From the NCBI GenBank assembly GCA_031446125.1, contig CP132909.1, forward strand, positions 248,001 to 312,000: a DNA stretch of 64,000 nucleotides. Reading direction: 5' to 3'. This document shows, piece by piece, positions 20,715-30,664 of this stretch. The notes beneath the pieces were generated by a model. That model was given only the letters and a program-made list of their open reading frames with translations, had not been told where the DNA came from and did not search any database. The position numbers and the translations under genes were made by a program. The stretch comes from Arsenophonus sp031446125 (GTDB lineage Bacteria > Pseudomonadota > Gammaproteobacteria > Enterobacterales > Enterobacteriaceae). The stretch's first letter is position 1, and each line of letters starts with the position of its first letter.

Positions 20715-22244
20715 ATGCTTTTAACACAAAATTCAGTATCAAAACCAATAGAAATAGTTGTGATTGATCTCGGCTCTAATAGTTTTCATATGATTATAGT
20801 ACGCATTATTAATCATTCATTGCAAATTTTAACTCGTATAAAAAAAAGAATTCGTCTTGTTAATGGATTAGATAAAGAAAATAAATTAAGTGAAAAATCA
20901 ATTCAACATGCATTAGAATGTTTAGAATTATTTGCTGAACGTTTAGAAGGTTTTCCTCCAGAAAATATATGTATTGTAGGAACTCATGCATTACGCGAAG
21001 CAATAAATATTAATATTTTTTTAGAACGTGCTTATATGGTAATACCTTATCCAATTAATATTATTTCAGAACAAGAAGAAGCACGACTTATTTTTACAGG
21101 AGTTGCGTATACTCAACCAGAAAAAGGAAAAAAATTAGTTATTGATATTGGAGGTGGTTCCACAGAATTTATTATCGGTGAAAATTTTAAACCATTATTA
21201 ATGAAAAGCAAAAAAATAGGATGTATAAATTTTTCACGTCAATTTTTTATTGATGACAAAATAAATAAAAAAAATTTTGAACAAGCTTATTTTTCGACAA
21301 GAAAAAAAATTGAAAATATTGTGTATCAATATCAAAAAATAGGATGGGATTTTGTTTTTGGATCTTCAGGTGCTATAAAAATAATTAATGCAGTATTATA
21401 CCACTTAGGTAATTTAGATGGAATTATTAATTCTGTGGATTTAATTAAATTAAAAAAAATGATCTTAAAGTATAAAAAATTTACATTATCAGATCTCCCT
21501 GGTTTATCTAAAGAAAGAAGCCATATGTTTTTGCCCGGATTAGCCATTTTATGTGGTATTTTTGATTCTTTCAAAATAAAAAAGTTATACCTTTCTAAGG
21601 GTGCTTTACGTGAAGGGATACTATATGAAATGAAAAAAAAAATTCATCAGTGTGATATTTTTTTTAATACTAAATCCAACTTACTGAAACTATATAATAT
21701 TGATAAAGAACAAATAGACCGTGTATCAAAAACAACAGAAGTATTATATACACAATGGAAAAATCAAAATAAAAAATTAGCCAATCCTCAAATTAAATGT
21801 ATACTTTTTTTGGCAGTCATGTTACATGAAGTGGGATTAAACATTAATTACAGTGGTTCACACCTTCATTCTGCTTATATTTTATATAATACACATTTTC
21901 CTGAATTTAATCACGAAGAAAAATTGTTATTAATAATATTGGTACGTTTTTACAAAAAAAGTCTTAAATTTAATTTTATTCCTAAACTAAATTTGTTCAA
22001 AAAAAAAGAATATTTACCAATGATTAAATTATTACGATTAGCAATCTTATTAAATAATCAACGTCAATCAACAACAATACCCAATTCATTACGGTTAGAA
22101 ACCAACCAAAAGTATTGGACTTTATATTTCCCATATCGATATTTTAAAAAAAATACATTAATATTTTTAGATTTAGAAAAAGAAAAAAAATATTGGCGAG
22201 AAGTACCTGGTTGGCAGTTAAAAATTCAAGAAGAAGTTATTTAA
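20715..22244 (+). CDS. ppx: Exopolyphosphatase Ppx
   Basis: 509 residues (E. coli Ppx 513), the second gene of the ppk-ppx operon. It removes terminal phosphates from polyphosphate. It has the actin-like ASKHA fold of the Ppx/GppA family: phosphate-1 motif VIDLGSNSFHMI near residues 16-27, catalytic Glu in SEQEEARLIFTGV near 117-129, and phosphate-2 motif VIDIGGGSTEFIIG near 140-153. The C-terminal HD-like domain is kept (ILFLAVMLHEVGLNI, HSAYIL). The operon context favours Ppx over GppA. Keeping both makes polyphosphate turnover a retained function. Confidence 0.94.
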   Translation: MLLTQNSVSKPIEIVVIDLGSNSFHMIIVRIINHSLQILTRIKKRIRLVNGLDKENKLSEKSIQHALECLELFAERLEGFPPENICIVGTHALREAININIFLERAYMVIPYPINIISEQEEARLIFTGVAYTQPEKGKKLVIDIGGGSTEFIIGENFKPLLMKSKKIGCINFSRQFFIDDKINKKNFEQAYFSTRKKIENIVYQYQKIGWDFVFGSSGAIKIINAVLYHLGNLDGIINSVDLIKLKKMILKYKKFTLSDLPGLSKERSHMFLPGLAILCGIFDSFKIKKLYLSKGALREGILYEMKKKIHQCDIFFNTKSNLLKLYNIDKEQIDRVSKTTEVLYTQWKNQNKKLANPQIKCILFLAVMLHEVGLNINYSGSHLHSAYILYNTHFPEFNHEEKLLLIILVRFYKKSLKFNFIPKLNLFKKKEYLPMIKLLRLAILLNNQRQSTTIPNSLRLETNQKYWTLYFPYRYFKKNTLIFLDLEKEKKYWREVPGWQLKIQEEVI

Positions 22245-22582
22245 TAATGTTTTTATACAATTTCCTCTGAAAATTTTTCTTTTATAATATAATAAAAAAA
22301 TAATGATAATTTATTTATACAATTATATCAGAAAATATTTATTTGAAAATGATAGAAAAATTTTAATATTACCATTATTATAATTTTATTTTTTTAAAAT
22401 TATAATTAGTTAGAGTGTTACAGAATTTTAGGAAAAAATGTCTTTTTTTTATTACACTAATTGTTACTTATACATAAATATTAAATTATATAACATATAT
22501 GTTTTTCATAAAATTAGAAATTGCACTTTTTAAAAAAAATTAATATTATTAATTTAAATATTAATTATCAAAATGAGATTTT
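22245..22582. other. Spacer with an A/T-only inverted repeat
   Basis: Spacer between ppx and trhP. It contains a perfect 12-bp inverted repeat made only of A/T (arms 22377-22388 and 22395-22406, T6 loop). With this base composition about one such repeat is expected by chance in the window. Confidence 0.5.
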
Positions 22583-23932
22583 ATGCTTAAATCAGAATTA
22601 CTTTCTCCTGCAGGTTCTCTTAAAAACATGCGTTATTGTTTTGCCTATGGAGCAGATGCAGTTTATGCTGGGCAACCTAGATACAGCCTTCGTGTTCGCA
22701 ATAATGAATTTAATTATGAAAATTTAGCCATTGGTATTCAAGAAGCACATAAAATGCACAAACGTTTCTATGTAGTTGTTAATATTGCAGCACATAATGC
22801 TAAATTAAAAACTTTTATTCAAGATCTTACACCTATCATTAAAATGCAACCAGATGCTTTAATTATGTCTGATCCCGGGTTGATTATGCTGGTTAGAGAG
22901 ATGTTTCCAAAAATTGAAATTCATCTTTCTGTTCAATCAAATGCTGTTAATTGGGCAACAGTAAAATTTTGGAAAAAAATAGGATTAAGAAGAATTATTT
23001 TATCACGCGAATTATCTCTTGAAGAAATTGCTGAAATTAGACAAAAAGTCCCCGATATTGAATTAGAAATTTTTGTACATGGTGCACTGTGTATGGCTTA
23101 TTCTGGACGATGTTTACTTTCTGCTTATATTAATAAAAGAGATGCTAATCAAGGTACTTGTACTAACATTTGTCGTTGGAAATATCAAGTTCAAGAAGGT
23201 GAAATAAATGAAATAGGCAATATTGTTCATCAAAAAAAAATTTTTATAAAAAATATTGATGATCAAATGTCATATAAAAAAACAACTAATAAAGTTTTTT
23301 TAATTGAAGAAAAAAAACGTTCTGGTGAATCTATGAGTGCATATGAAGATGAACATGGTACTTACATTATGAATTCAAAAGATTTGCGCGCTATAGAACA
23401 TATTGAAAATCTAATGCAAATTGGTATACATTCATTAAAAATTGAAGGTAGAACAAAATCTTTTTACTATTGTGCTCGCACAACACAAGTATATCGTTTA
23501 GCTATTGACAATGTAATTGCTGGAAAACCTTTTGATCCTACATTATTTACAAAATTAGATGGATTAGCCAATAGAGGCTATACTGAAGGTTTTTTACGTC
23601 GACATACGCATGATAAATATCAAAAATATGAATATGGATATTCTATTTCTAAAACACAACAATTTGTTGGAGAATTTACTGGTGAGAGAAAAAATGGGCT
23701 AGCGGAAGTAGATGTAAAAAATAAATTTTTTTTAGGTGATTATTTAGAATTAATGACACCATTGGGTAATACAGAATTTACTTTAACTAAAATGGTCAAT
23801 GAAAAGAATTTAGATATTACGATTGCACCTGGTAATGGTCATAAAGTGTATGTTTCTATTTCAAAAAATATTAATTTGTGTTTTGCATTATTAATTCGTA
23901 ATATACATAAAAACAGCAAAAAAAATCTTTAG
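22583..23932 (+). CDS. trhP: tRNA uridine 5-hydroxylation protein TrhP (YegQ), U32 family
   Basis: 449 residues (E. coli YegQ 453). TrhP is one of two routes that hydroxylate U34 of certain tRNAs to ho5U, the precursor of cmo5U, in a prephenate-dependent way. Key stretches: ELLSPAGSLKNMRYCFAYGA near 5-24, GQPRYSLRVRNNEFNYENL, HLSVQSNAVNWATVKFW, the U32 signature EIFVHGALCMAYSGRCLLS near 165-183, and Cys residues in NQGTCTNICRW that probably bind an iron-sulfur cluster. SLKIEGRTKSFYYCARTTQVYR is unchanged from the family. It is convergent with the tRNA-Leu/Cys/Gly group. It is conserved along its full length. Confidence 0.95.
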   Translation: MLKSELLSPAGSLKNMRYCFAYGADAVYAGQPRYSLRVRNNEFNYENLAIGIQEAHKMHKRFYVVVNIAAHNAKLKTFIQDLTPIIKMQPDALIMSDPGLIMLVREMFPKIEIHLSVQSNAVNWATVKFWKKIGLRRIILSRELSLEEIAEIRQKVPDIELEIFVHGALCMAYSGRCLLSAYINKRDANQGTCTNICRWKYQVQEGEINEIGNIVHQKKIFIKNIDDQMSYKKTTNKVFLIEEKKRSGESMSAYEDEHGTYIMNSKDLRAIEHIENLMQIGIHSLKIEGRTKSFYYCARTTQVYRLAIDNVIAGKPFDPTLFTKLDGLANRGYTEGFLRRHTHDKYQKYEYGYSISKTQQFVGEFTGERKNGLAEVDVKNKFFLGDYLELMTPLGNTEFTLTKMVNEKNLDITIAPGNGHKVYVSISKNINLCFALLIRNIHKNSKKNL

Positions 23933-23990
23933 ATTGTTGAAAAAATATGTAAAGGTAATAAAAATATTTTCTATAGTAGAATTTTGAATA

Positions 23991-24079
23991 TGGTGCCCAG
24001 AGCGGGACTTGAACCCGCATAGTCTTTAAGAACCGAGGGATTTTAAGTCCCTTGTGTTTACCAATTTCACCACCTGGGC
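23991..24079 (-). tRNA. tRNA-Leu(UAA)
   Basis: Class II tRNA of 89 bases on the minus strand: acceptor stem GCCCAGG with CTGGGC, D-arm GGTGAAATTGGTAAACAC, anticodon TAA in CTTAAAA, a long variable arm, and T-arm GCGGGTTCAAGTCCCGC. CCA is encoded. This is the leuZ position of the E. coli glyW-cysT-leuZ transcript. Confidence 0.97.
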
Positions 24080-24086
24080 TAAATAA

Positions 24087-24157
24087 AGGCGCGTCCCGGA
24101 ATCGAACCGAGTTAAACGGATTTGCAATCCGCTTCATAACCATTCTGACAACGCGCC
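24087..24157 (-). tRNA. tRNA-Cys(GCA)
   Basis: 71-base cloverleaf on the minus strand: acceptor GGCGCGT with ACGCGCC, anticodon GCA in TTGCAAA, discriminator T as required for cysteine identity, T-arm CGGTTCGATTCCG. CCA is not encoded. Seven bases separate it from tRNA-Leu, so the two probably share a transcript. Confidence 0.97.
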
Positions 24158-24209
24158 AATTTTTTATTTAATAATTTAATATAAGAAATTATTAATTTTA
24201 TAAAAATTT

Positions 24210-24285
<76 letters not shown>

Positions 24286-24420
24286 TTTGAAAGCTTATTT
24301 TTTAAATTTATGAGATTTATTAATATTGTCTTCTTGTTGTGCATTTTACTTATTTCTTTTATTGAGTCAAGATTATTATTAATTAATTTGTGTCATTTAT
24401 TATAAGATTTCAAAAATTAT

Positions 24421-24972
24421 TTAATTTGATTTATTTAAATTAGACCATGCTAAATATAAATACTGTAACATAGATAAAAATGTTAAAATTGCTGAAAAAT
24501 AAAGTAATATAATAGCTATTATTTCAATTTGAAAATTTGGATGTGAAAGTAAACCAATTAAAGCAATCATTTGTACCGTTGTTTTAATTTTTCCCATCCA
24601 AGAAACAGAAATACAATTACGCTGTCCTAATTCAGCCATCCATTCTCGCAAGGAAGAAATAACAATTTCACGTACGATCATAATTACTGTAGGTAATGTC
24701 ATCCACCAAATATGATAATATTCTGTTACTAATATCAATGCTGTTACTATCATGATTTTATCAGCTAATGGATCTAAAAATTCTCCAATTTTACTTGTTT
24801 GCCGCCAAAATCTCGCAAGAAACCCATCAAACCAATCTGTTAATGCAGCAATAACAAAAAGAAATGTACAGATAAAAGGGGCGCCATAAAAAGGAAAATA
24901 AAAAAATAAGACCAAAAATGGAATTAATATTATACGAAAAAATGTTAATAAATTTGGGATGTTAAATTGCAT
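24421..24972 (-). CDS. pgsA: Phosphatidylglycerophosphate synthase
   Basis: 183 residues (E. coli 182), an inner-membrane enzyme. It makes phosphatidylglycerol phosphate from CDP-diacylglycerol and glycerol 3-phosphate, committing lipid to phosphatidylglycerol. The CDP-alcohol phosphotransferase motif is complete near residues 41-68: DWFDGFLAR, GEFLDPLADK. The N-terminus MQFNIPNLLTFFRIILIPFLV is typical, and four or five hydrophobic segments follow. It is probably the head of a transcript that continues into tRNA-Gly, tRNA-Cys and tRNA-Leu. Confidence 0.95.
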   Translation of the reverse strand: MQFNIPNLLTFFRIILIPFLVLFFYFPFYGAPFICTFLFVIAALTDWFDGFLARFWRQTSKIGEFLDPLADKIMIVTALILVTEYYHIWWMTLPTVIMIVREIVISSLREWMAELGQRNCISVSWMGKIKTTVQMIALIGLLSHPNFQIEIIAIILLYFSAILTFLSMLQYLYLAWSNLNKSN

Positions 24973-25628
24973 TGGTTCTATGGTTTTTTAGCTAAAATGA
25001 AATATAATTTTTTTTACAGTAAATATTATAAAAATTATATTTTGCTATACAAAATATTTTATTTTTCTAAATATTCATAAATATTTAGAAAGATTAAGAA
25101 TACGGTAATATACTTCATATTATATTAAAATAATATTTATATTAAATTTAACATTCAAGAGAATATATATTTATTTTTTATTTTAATGATATCTAAGTGC
25201 AATTAAGGATATCTTTTTAATAAATTAAATATATTTAATTTATTATCTATTTTGTTATAGATAATACTTTTAATATAGAACTTACGAAGTTTTATAATTT
25301 TTAAAAGTAATATTTTTTATAATATAATAGATATTATATTACAATATTTTTATATAAACAAAAACTTAAAATATCGTTTCTATCTTTTTAATTTTATATA
25401 TTATTTTTAATATCTATTAAAGAGACCTTTTTAATTGTACATATTTTATATGTCGAAAAAACTTTTTATATATAGTAATAAACAAAATAAGAAAATTTTA
25501 GTGTATCAAATTTATATCAATTATAATTTATTTTATATGAAATATTTTTATGTCTAATAATTTTATTAATATTAAATTATATATTTTATATGCAACCTAT
25601 AAAATTTATAAATTATAATTTTTTGTTT
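24973..25628. other. Gene-free spacer with an A/T-rich inverted repeat
   Basis: Spacer between lpoB and pgsA. It holds a perfect 12-bp inverted repeat with a 4-base loop (arms 25064-25075 and 25080-25091; TTTCTAAATATT), about 90 bases upstream of the pgsA ATG. This could be chance in such AT-rich DNA. No gene remnant is recognised. Confidence 0.5.
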
Positions 25629-26195
25629 TTATTCAATGCGATTACTTCCAGACCAAAAAATTTCACCAGTATTAGCATTCATAATTTGTATTTCAAATTT
25701 CTTATTTTTTTTATTTCCAGAAATAACTGAATAAAGAACATAATCAGCTTGAAGGTAACGTGCTAAACCTATTGCTTTGCTACGGGTAATTAAACTATCT
25801 TCTTCAGATAAACCTAAAATCTTACGTGCATTTGTTAAAATATATTCTGGTATTAGTTTGAATATGTTTTGATTATTAATTAAATCAAATATAATATTAC
25901 TTACCTGTAATAATGGTATTGATAAATCAGTATTGTTTTTAATTGGATTAATCAATAAAACTTTTCCAAATGTAATGTTTGCAAATTTTTCTAATTCATT
26001 GGTTAATGGCATAATTATTTGTAACCAATTATTTTTTTTTTCCTTTAGAAATCCTTCTGATATATTTGAATCTTCTATATTTTTCAATTGTTTACTAATT
26101 TTATTCATAACAGATATTGGTGTTTTTTTTATTTTTACCGATGAACAACCAGCTAAAATAAATATTATTATAATTAATTGAAAAAAACGTATCAT
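25629..26195 (-). CDS. lpoB: Outer-membrane lipoprotein LpoB, activator of PBP1b
   Basis: 188 residues (E. coli LpoB 213). A lipoprotein signal peptide ends in the lipobox LAGC near residues 14-17, so Cys17 would be lipidated. LpoB reaches from the outer membrane to stimulate the peptidoglycan synthase PBP1b (MrcB). The globular domain is recognisable: LLINPIKNNTDLSI, EDSLITRSKAIGLARYLQADYVLYSVISG, and the end IMNANTGEIFWSG. The disordered linker after the lipobox is shorter than in E. coli. It sits in the E. coli order lpoB, (ycfL), hinT on the same strand. The function implies that outer membrane and wall synthesis persist. Confidence 0.87.
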   Translation of the reverse strand: MIRFFQLIIIIFILAGCSSVKIKKTPISVMNKISKQLKNIEDSNISEGFLKEKKNNWLQIIMPLTNELEKFANITFGKVLLINPIKNNTDLSIPLLQVSNIIFDLINNQNIFKLIPEYILTNARKILGLSEEDSLITRSKAIGLARYLQADYVLYSVISGNKKNKKFEIQIMNANTGEIFWSGSNRIE

Positions 26196-26339
26196 GGATT
26201 TTTCCTACTGGATCTATTTTAAAAAAAAGGATATATTGAAAAACTAATTTTATAAAAAAATATTAAAATAATTTAATATATAACCATAATTTTTTAAAAA
26301 GTATTTTTATCTTTTACTTTTATCAAGTAATTGATAAAA

Positions 26340-26711
26340 TCAATCTGAATTTACATATTTTTTACTATTAATAATAGGTCCTAATGGATGTCCGCCAAGA
26401 AGATGCATATGAATATGAAAAATTTCTTGACCACCATGTTTATTACAATTCATAATCAATCGGTATCCATTATTTGCAATTTTTTCTTTAATGGCTATTT
26501 TTGCCGCTACTGTTATCATGCGTCCTAATATTTTTTCGTGTTCAGATTTAACATCATTAACAGTTGCAATAACAATATTAGGGATAATTAAAATATGAAC
26601 AGCTGCTTGTGGTTGAATATTCCTAAATGCAGTCACTAAATCATCTTGATATAAAATATCTGAATTAATTTCATGAGATATAATTTGACTGAAAATTGTT
26701 TTTTGTGCCAT
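26340..26711 (-). CDS. hinT: HIT-family purine nucleoside phosphoramidase HinT
   Basis: 123 residues (E. coli HinT 119). It hydrolyses AMP-linked phosphoramidates, including aminoacyl-adenylates. The histidine triad lies in EIFHIHMHLLGGHPLGP near residues 95-111, with the catalytic central His. TIFSQIISHEINSDILYQDDLVTAFRNIQPQAAVHILIIP is typical of the N-terminal half. It lies in the run lpoB, hinT, ycfH, holB, tmk, all on the minus strand. ptsG and fhuE, which separate hinT and ycfH in E. coli, are absent. Confidence 0.95.
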   Translation of the reverse strand: MAQKTIFSQIISHEINSDILYQDDLVTAFRNIQPQAAVHILIIPNIVIATVNDVKSEHEKILGRMITVAAKIAIKEKIANNGYRLIMNCNKHGGQEIFHIHMHLLGGHPLGPIINSKKYVNSD

Positions 26712-26757
26712 AAAATAACCTTTATTCGCTCGTTTTTATAGAAAAAATACTAAAAAT

Positions 26758-27543
26758 TTAATCAGTTATAAATCTTAAATTCATAATTTTGCAAAAATTT
26801 TGTGTTGTTATCTCTGCAATAGTTTCGAGATCTACGTTTTTTAATTGAGCTAAACATTTCGCTACTGTTCTTATATAAGCAGGTTGATTTTCTAACCCTC
26901 GATAAGGAATAGGAGATAAATAAGGCGCATCACTTTCAATTAAAATACGATTTAATGGTATAAAACGTGCAACTTCTCGAATTTCTTCTGAAGAACGGAA
27001 TGTTATAATACCAGAAAATGAAATATAAAGCCCTAATTCTAATAATATCTTTGCTGTTTCTTTATCTTCAGTAAAACTGTGTAAAATACCTCCACAATCA
27101 CGAATATTTTCTTCTCGAAGAATACGTATGATAGCATTCTTTGATGCTCTGGAGTGAATAATTACAGGTTTATTTAACTGATGAGCAATGCGAATATGTG
27201 CACGTAAAGATTTTTCTTGTAATTTAATGTTATTATTTTGATGATGATAATCTAAACCTGTTTCACCTAATGCTAAAACTGCAGGATCTGAAGCCATATT
27301 TAAAAGCACATTAAAATTATCACTTTTATTAAGATTAAGGGGGTGTATTCCACAAGAAAAACCAACATTTTTTCGATACCCAATTTCTTTTTTCATCTTA
27401 ATAAAATTTGATAATGTCGTAGCTACAGATAAAATATATTTAATTTCTTTTAATTCTGCTTTTTTAATAACATCATCAATATTTTTATGTATATTTTTAT
27501 AATCTAAGCAATCAAGATGACAATGTGAATCCACTAAAAACAT
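26758..27543 (-). CDS. ycfH: TatD-family metal-dependent hydrolase YcfH
   Basis: 261 residues (E. coli YcfH 265). Metal ligands typical of TatD nucleases are present: DSHCHLD at residues 5-11, the Glu in LGETGLDYHHQ near 92-102, His in PVIIHSRAS near 126-134, GGILHSFT near 152, and Asp in LIESDAPYLSP near 202-212. It is probably a metal-dependent DNase or phosphoesterase; its cellular role is not well fixed. It lies directly after holB (16 bases), as in E. coli, and is likely in the tmk-holB-ycfH operon. Confidence 0.92.
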   Translation of the reverse strand: MFLVDSHCHLDCLDYKNIHKNIDDVIKKAELKEIKYILSVATTLSNFIKMKKEIGYRKNVGFSCGIHPLNLNKSDNFNVLLNMASDPAVLALGETGLDYHHQNNNIKLQEKSLRAHIRIAHQLNKPVIIHSRASKNAIIRILREENIRDCGGILHSFTEDKETAKILLELGLYISFSGIITFRSSEEIREVARFIPLNRILIESDAPYLSPIPYRGLENQPAYIRTVAKCLAQLKNVDLETIAEITTQNFCKIMNLRFITD

Positions 27544-27559
27544 AATGTACTCTTTAAAA

Positions 27560-28552
27560 TTAAAATGATATTTTTATTAATGCATTTTGCCAATTAATTA
27601 ATTGAGATATCAACAATAATTCTTGATTTAATCCCATAATTGAAATTAATTGATAACGACAATTTTTCCATTCATAAGCATGTTTTAATAAAACGTTAGC
27701 AGGACTCATTTTTGCCAATTGAGATATTAGTGATAATTGATCCTGATTTACACAATAATAAGATAGTTTTTTCTGATATTTTATTGCATCTAATAGTATA
27801 GTAATTAACCAAACAATTCTATCAGTAGCATTTGATTGATTTAATTCAGGCAACCAACTTAAAAGCGTATTATTAGATAAATGTTCTGTTAATGATTTAA
27901 AAAAACATTTTCTTTTTATCCAAATGTCTGGTTTTAAAAGCATGAGAGCAGAAATAGGTGCACCTGATGTTAGTTTTATAGCTGTATTGATTTCATTCTC
28001 TTTTAATAATATTTTTTGTTTTTTTAACCAAGAAAAAACTATTGTATGGTCTGGTACCGAAAGATGATAATAAAAACATCGACTACGTAATGTAGGTAAA
28101 ATATTAAATAAATTATGACATTCTAAAAGAAAATAAGTATTATTTTCAGGTTCTTCTAATGTTTTTAACAATGCATTGCTAGCAGTTTCAGTTAATTTTT
28201 CAATACAAGGAAACCAAATAACTTTAGCACCATTTTGCTGTGCATGAGTAGACAAATTTTTTATTAAGTTGCGAATAATTTCAATACCTATGCTATTTTT
28301 GTTTTTTTCAGCAAAAATTACATAACAATCTGGATGTGTATTTGCTAACATTAAATGACAACCATGACAATTTCCACAACTTTTAATATCATTTGTGTTT
28401 TTACACATAAGCCAGCGAGTAATAGCATAAATTAAAGAACTGCTTCCTATTCCATGTTGGGAATGCAATAATAGTGCATGATGACTTTGCTTTTTTTTAT
28501 ATAGCGTAATTATTTCTTTGTATGCAATATTTAACCATGGGTACCATTTCAT
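27560..28552 (-). CDS. holB: DNA polymerase III delta' subunit
   Basis: 330 residues (E. coli HolB 334). It is a clamp-loader subunit that helps load the sliding clamp. The N-terminal AAA+ domain has a degenerate P-loop (HGIGSSSLIYA), as expected because delta' does not bind ATP. The four-Cys zinc module is present at SCGNCHGC together with the earlier Cys in WLMCKN. KTLEEPENNTYFLLECH and TLRSRC (arginine-finger region) match the family. The start lies one base after the tmk stop, so translation is probably coupled. Confidence 0.92.
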   Translation of the reverse strand: MKWYPWLNIAYKEIITLYKKKQSHHALLLHSQHGIGSSSLIYAITRWLMCKNTNDIKSCGNCHGCHLMLANTHPDCYVIFAEKNKNSIGIEIIRNLIKNLSTHAQQNGAKVIWFPCIEKLTETASNALLKTLEEPENNTYFLLECHNLFNILPTLRSRCFYYHLSVPDHTIVFSWLKKQKILLKENEINTAIKLTSGAPISALMLLKPDIWIKRKCFFKSLTEHLSNNTLLSWLPELNQSNATDRIVWLITILLDAIKYQKKLSYYCVNQDQLSLISQLAKMSPANVLLKHAYEWKNCRYQLISIMGLNQELLLISQLINWQNALIKISF

Positions 28553-28553
28553 T

Positions 28554-29189
28554 TTATGAATTTTTTTTTGAAAACCAATTTAAAAATATATCTTTGATAT
28601 TTTCTTGTACTTTTTTAAAAGATTGATTAGCATCAATTGTCATTATTGTCTTATCTTTAGAAGCTAATTCAAGATAACATTTACGAGTTCTATCAAAAAA
28701 ATCTAATGATTCTTTTTCTATTCTATCAAGTTTACCACGATTACGTATTCTTTTTAAACCCTCTTCTGGTTCTATATCAAGATATAATGTTAAATCTGGT
28801 CGAAAATTATTTAATAATATATTGCGTAATATTTTTATTATTTTAAGAGAAAATTGTCTTCCTCCACCTTGATATGCTTGTGATGAAAGATCATGACGAT
28901 CCCCTATCACCCACCTCCCTTTTAAAAGAGATGGTTTGATAACGTTTTCAATTAACTGAATACGTGCTGCATATAGCATTAATAATTCTGCTTTATCTGT
29001 AATTATTTCTTCATATATGCCATATTTAATTAATTCGCGTAATTTTTCTCCTAATGGTGTCCCACCTGGTTCACGAGTACAAGTAATTTTCTTGATACCC
29101 ATTTCATTAAGTATTTCAACAGAAGTTTTTATAGCACTAGTTTTTCCTGCACCTTCAAGTCCCTCAATTACTATATAACAACTTTTCAT
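28554..29189 (-). CDS. tmk: Thymidylate kinase
   Basis: 211 residues (E. coli 213). It phosphorylates dTMP to dTDP. The P-loop is IEGLEGAGKTSA near residues 8-19, the TREPGGTPLGEKLRELI motif is near 38-54, and the DRH motif in GDRHDLSSQAYQGGGRQ near 95-111 includes the dTMP contacts. The LID arginines lie in RIRNRGKLDRIE. The gene order pabC, (mltG), tmk, holB, ycfH is that of E. coli with mltG missing. Confidence 0.96.
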   Translation of the reverse strand: MKSCYIVIEGLEGAGKTSAIKTSVEILNEMGIKKITCTREPGGTPLGEKLRELIKYGIYEEIITDKAELLMLYAARIQLIENVIKPSLLKGRWVIGDRHDLSSQAYQGGGRQFSLKIIKILRNILLNNFRPDLTLYLDIEPEEGLKRIRNRGKLDRIEKESLDFFDRTRKCYLELASKDKTIMTIDANQSFKKVQENIKDIFLNWFSKKNS

Positions 29190-29690
29190 GTTTTTATGAA
29201 CTTAAAATTTAATCTACATTGAATTTTGAAAGTATTATAATATCTTTAATATATAAATTTTTATAGAAATATTTTTATATTTGCATATCAAAATAATTAT
29301 TTCAAATAAATGATATTAATTCCTTCAAGTAAAAATGAGTAACAAAAAATAGCGATAAATAAAAATTTTAAATATTTTATATCAATTTTTATTTTTTAAT
29401 TATTCATAATGCACTGATAAGGAAAGATAATGCATAAAATATTAGTAATTAAGCATTTTTTTCTTAATTTAAATAACAATATTTTTTAAAATATGTAATT
29501 ATAGTTTATTAAAACTAATTATTTTAATAATATCTTAAAAATAAATTTTAATAATTTTTATTATTTTCTGTTATCTTAATCTGATATTTAATAATTAAAA
29601 TATTTATTATTCTATATTTTTTATTTTAAAATTTATATTTTTTACAATGTTATATTTTACATATTAAATGATTCAATATTCATTGAGAAA
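29190..29690. other. Spacer replacing mltG
   Basis: In E. coli the endolytic transglycosylase mltG (yceG) lies between pabC and tmk. Here 501 non-coding bases remain with no readable fragment. A short direct repeat ATAATGCA occurs twice near 29407 and 29430. Confidence 0.5.
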
Positions 29691-30527
29691 TTATTTTAAT
29701 TCTAAACAATATGGAAGCAGAAAATTAAATAATTTTCTAGAATAATATTGACATATAGGTTGTTTCATATGAGTCACAATCCGATTTACTGGTAATATAG
29801 GCATTAAAGAATTAGTAATAACTATTTCATCAGAATATTCTAATACATTTGGATACTGATTTTTATAAAAAAATTTATAATGACTATTAGATAAAGAAGA
29901 AATAACTTTTTTTCGCATTACACCTGCAACACCAGAATAATTTAATTTTGGTGTAAAAATAAATTTTTCTTTACGCCAAAAAATATTAGATGCACAACAG
30001 CTAATTAATATACCTTTAATATCTGAAACGATGGCTTCATCAACATTTAATAATTGAATTTGTTTTTTTATTAATATTTGTTCTAAACGATTTAAATGTT
30101 TAATACCTGCTAAATAAGGATTCTGATTTATGGGTATGTTACTTAATATTACATCAATTCCTGCTTTTCTTTTTTCTAAATAAAACATCGGATAATCAGT
30201 TAACAAAATAATCACTGTTACTTTATTTGATTTTAATGTACTATATCCCTGTTCAAATCCTCTCCGAATAATAACAACTTTAATTACGGCGAAGTCTTTT
30301 TTGTTTAATTTTGCTATTTTATTGATATCAAAAAATAATCTCTTCCAATTTGGTTGAGGTAAAAAAAGTTTTTTTACACCTTTTTTTAAACGTTCAATAT
30401 GCAAAGCCAACAAAGCAGGGCATTGACCAACTACGCGAATTGTTGTAAAACACCCGTCACCAAATTGAAAAGATCGATCCGTAATAAAAATGTGGTTTTT
30501 TTGTTCACCATTAATCCAACATATCAT
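29691..30527 (-). CDS. pabC: Aminodeoxychorismate lyase
   Basis: 278 residues (E. coli PabC 269). This PLP enzyme (fold type IV) splits aminodeoxychorismate into p-aminobenzoate and pyruvate, completing the step begun by PabB. Conserved parts: MICWINGEQKN and DRSFQFGDGCFTTIRV at the N-terminus, the PLP lysine in AGIKHLNRLEQILIKKQ near residues 137-153, and GVAGVMRKKVI near 205-215. It lies upstream of the mltG scar and downstream of fabF, as in E. coli. Sequence identity looks moderate and the C-terminus diverges, but all catalytic elements remain. Confidence 0.92.
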   Translation of the reverse strand: MICWINGEQKNHIFITDRSFQFGDGCFTTIRVVGQCPALLALHIERLKKGVKKLFLPQPNWKRLFFDINKIAKLNKKDFAVIKVVIIRRGFEQGYSTLKSNKVTVIILLTDYPMFYLEKRKAGIDVILSNIPINQNPYLAGIKHLNRLEQILIKKQIQLLNVDEAIVSDIKGILISCCASNIFWRKEKFIFTPKLNYSGVAGVMRKKVISSLSNSHYKFFYKNQYPNVLEYSDEIVITNSLMPILPVNRIVTHMKQPICQYYSRKLFNFLLPYCLELK

Positions 30528-30664
30528 TTTATAAAATGATTCCTTTAAACCATATATTAGTATAACTATATTATAAAAAATATTAAATGATATTATTTAT
30601 ATAAAAATTTTCAAGATTGATAAAAAAATATTTTATCAATTTTTATACTGTATAAAAATTTATT

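Noticed and set aside
22377..22406. 12-bp inverted repeat as a ppx terminator
   Set aside because: All pairs are A/T. Roughly one 12-bp stem with a short loop is expected by chance in 64 kb at about 80% A+T, and no T-run follows.
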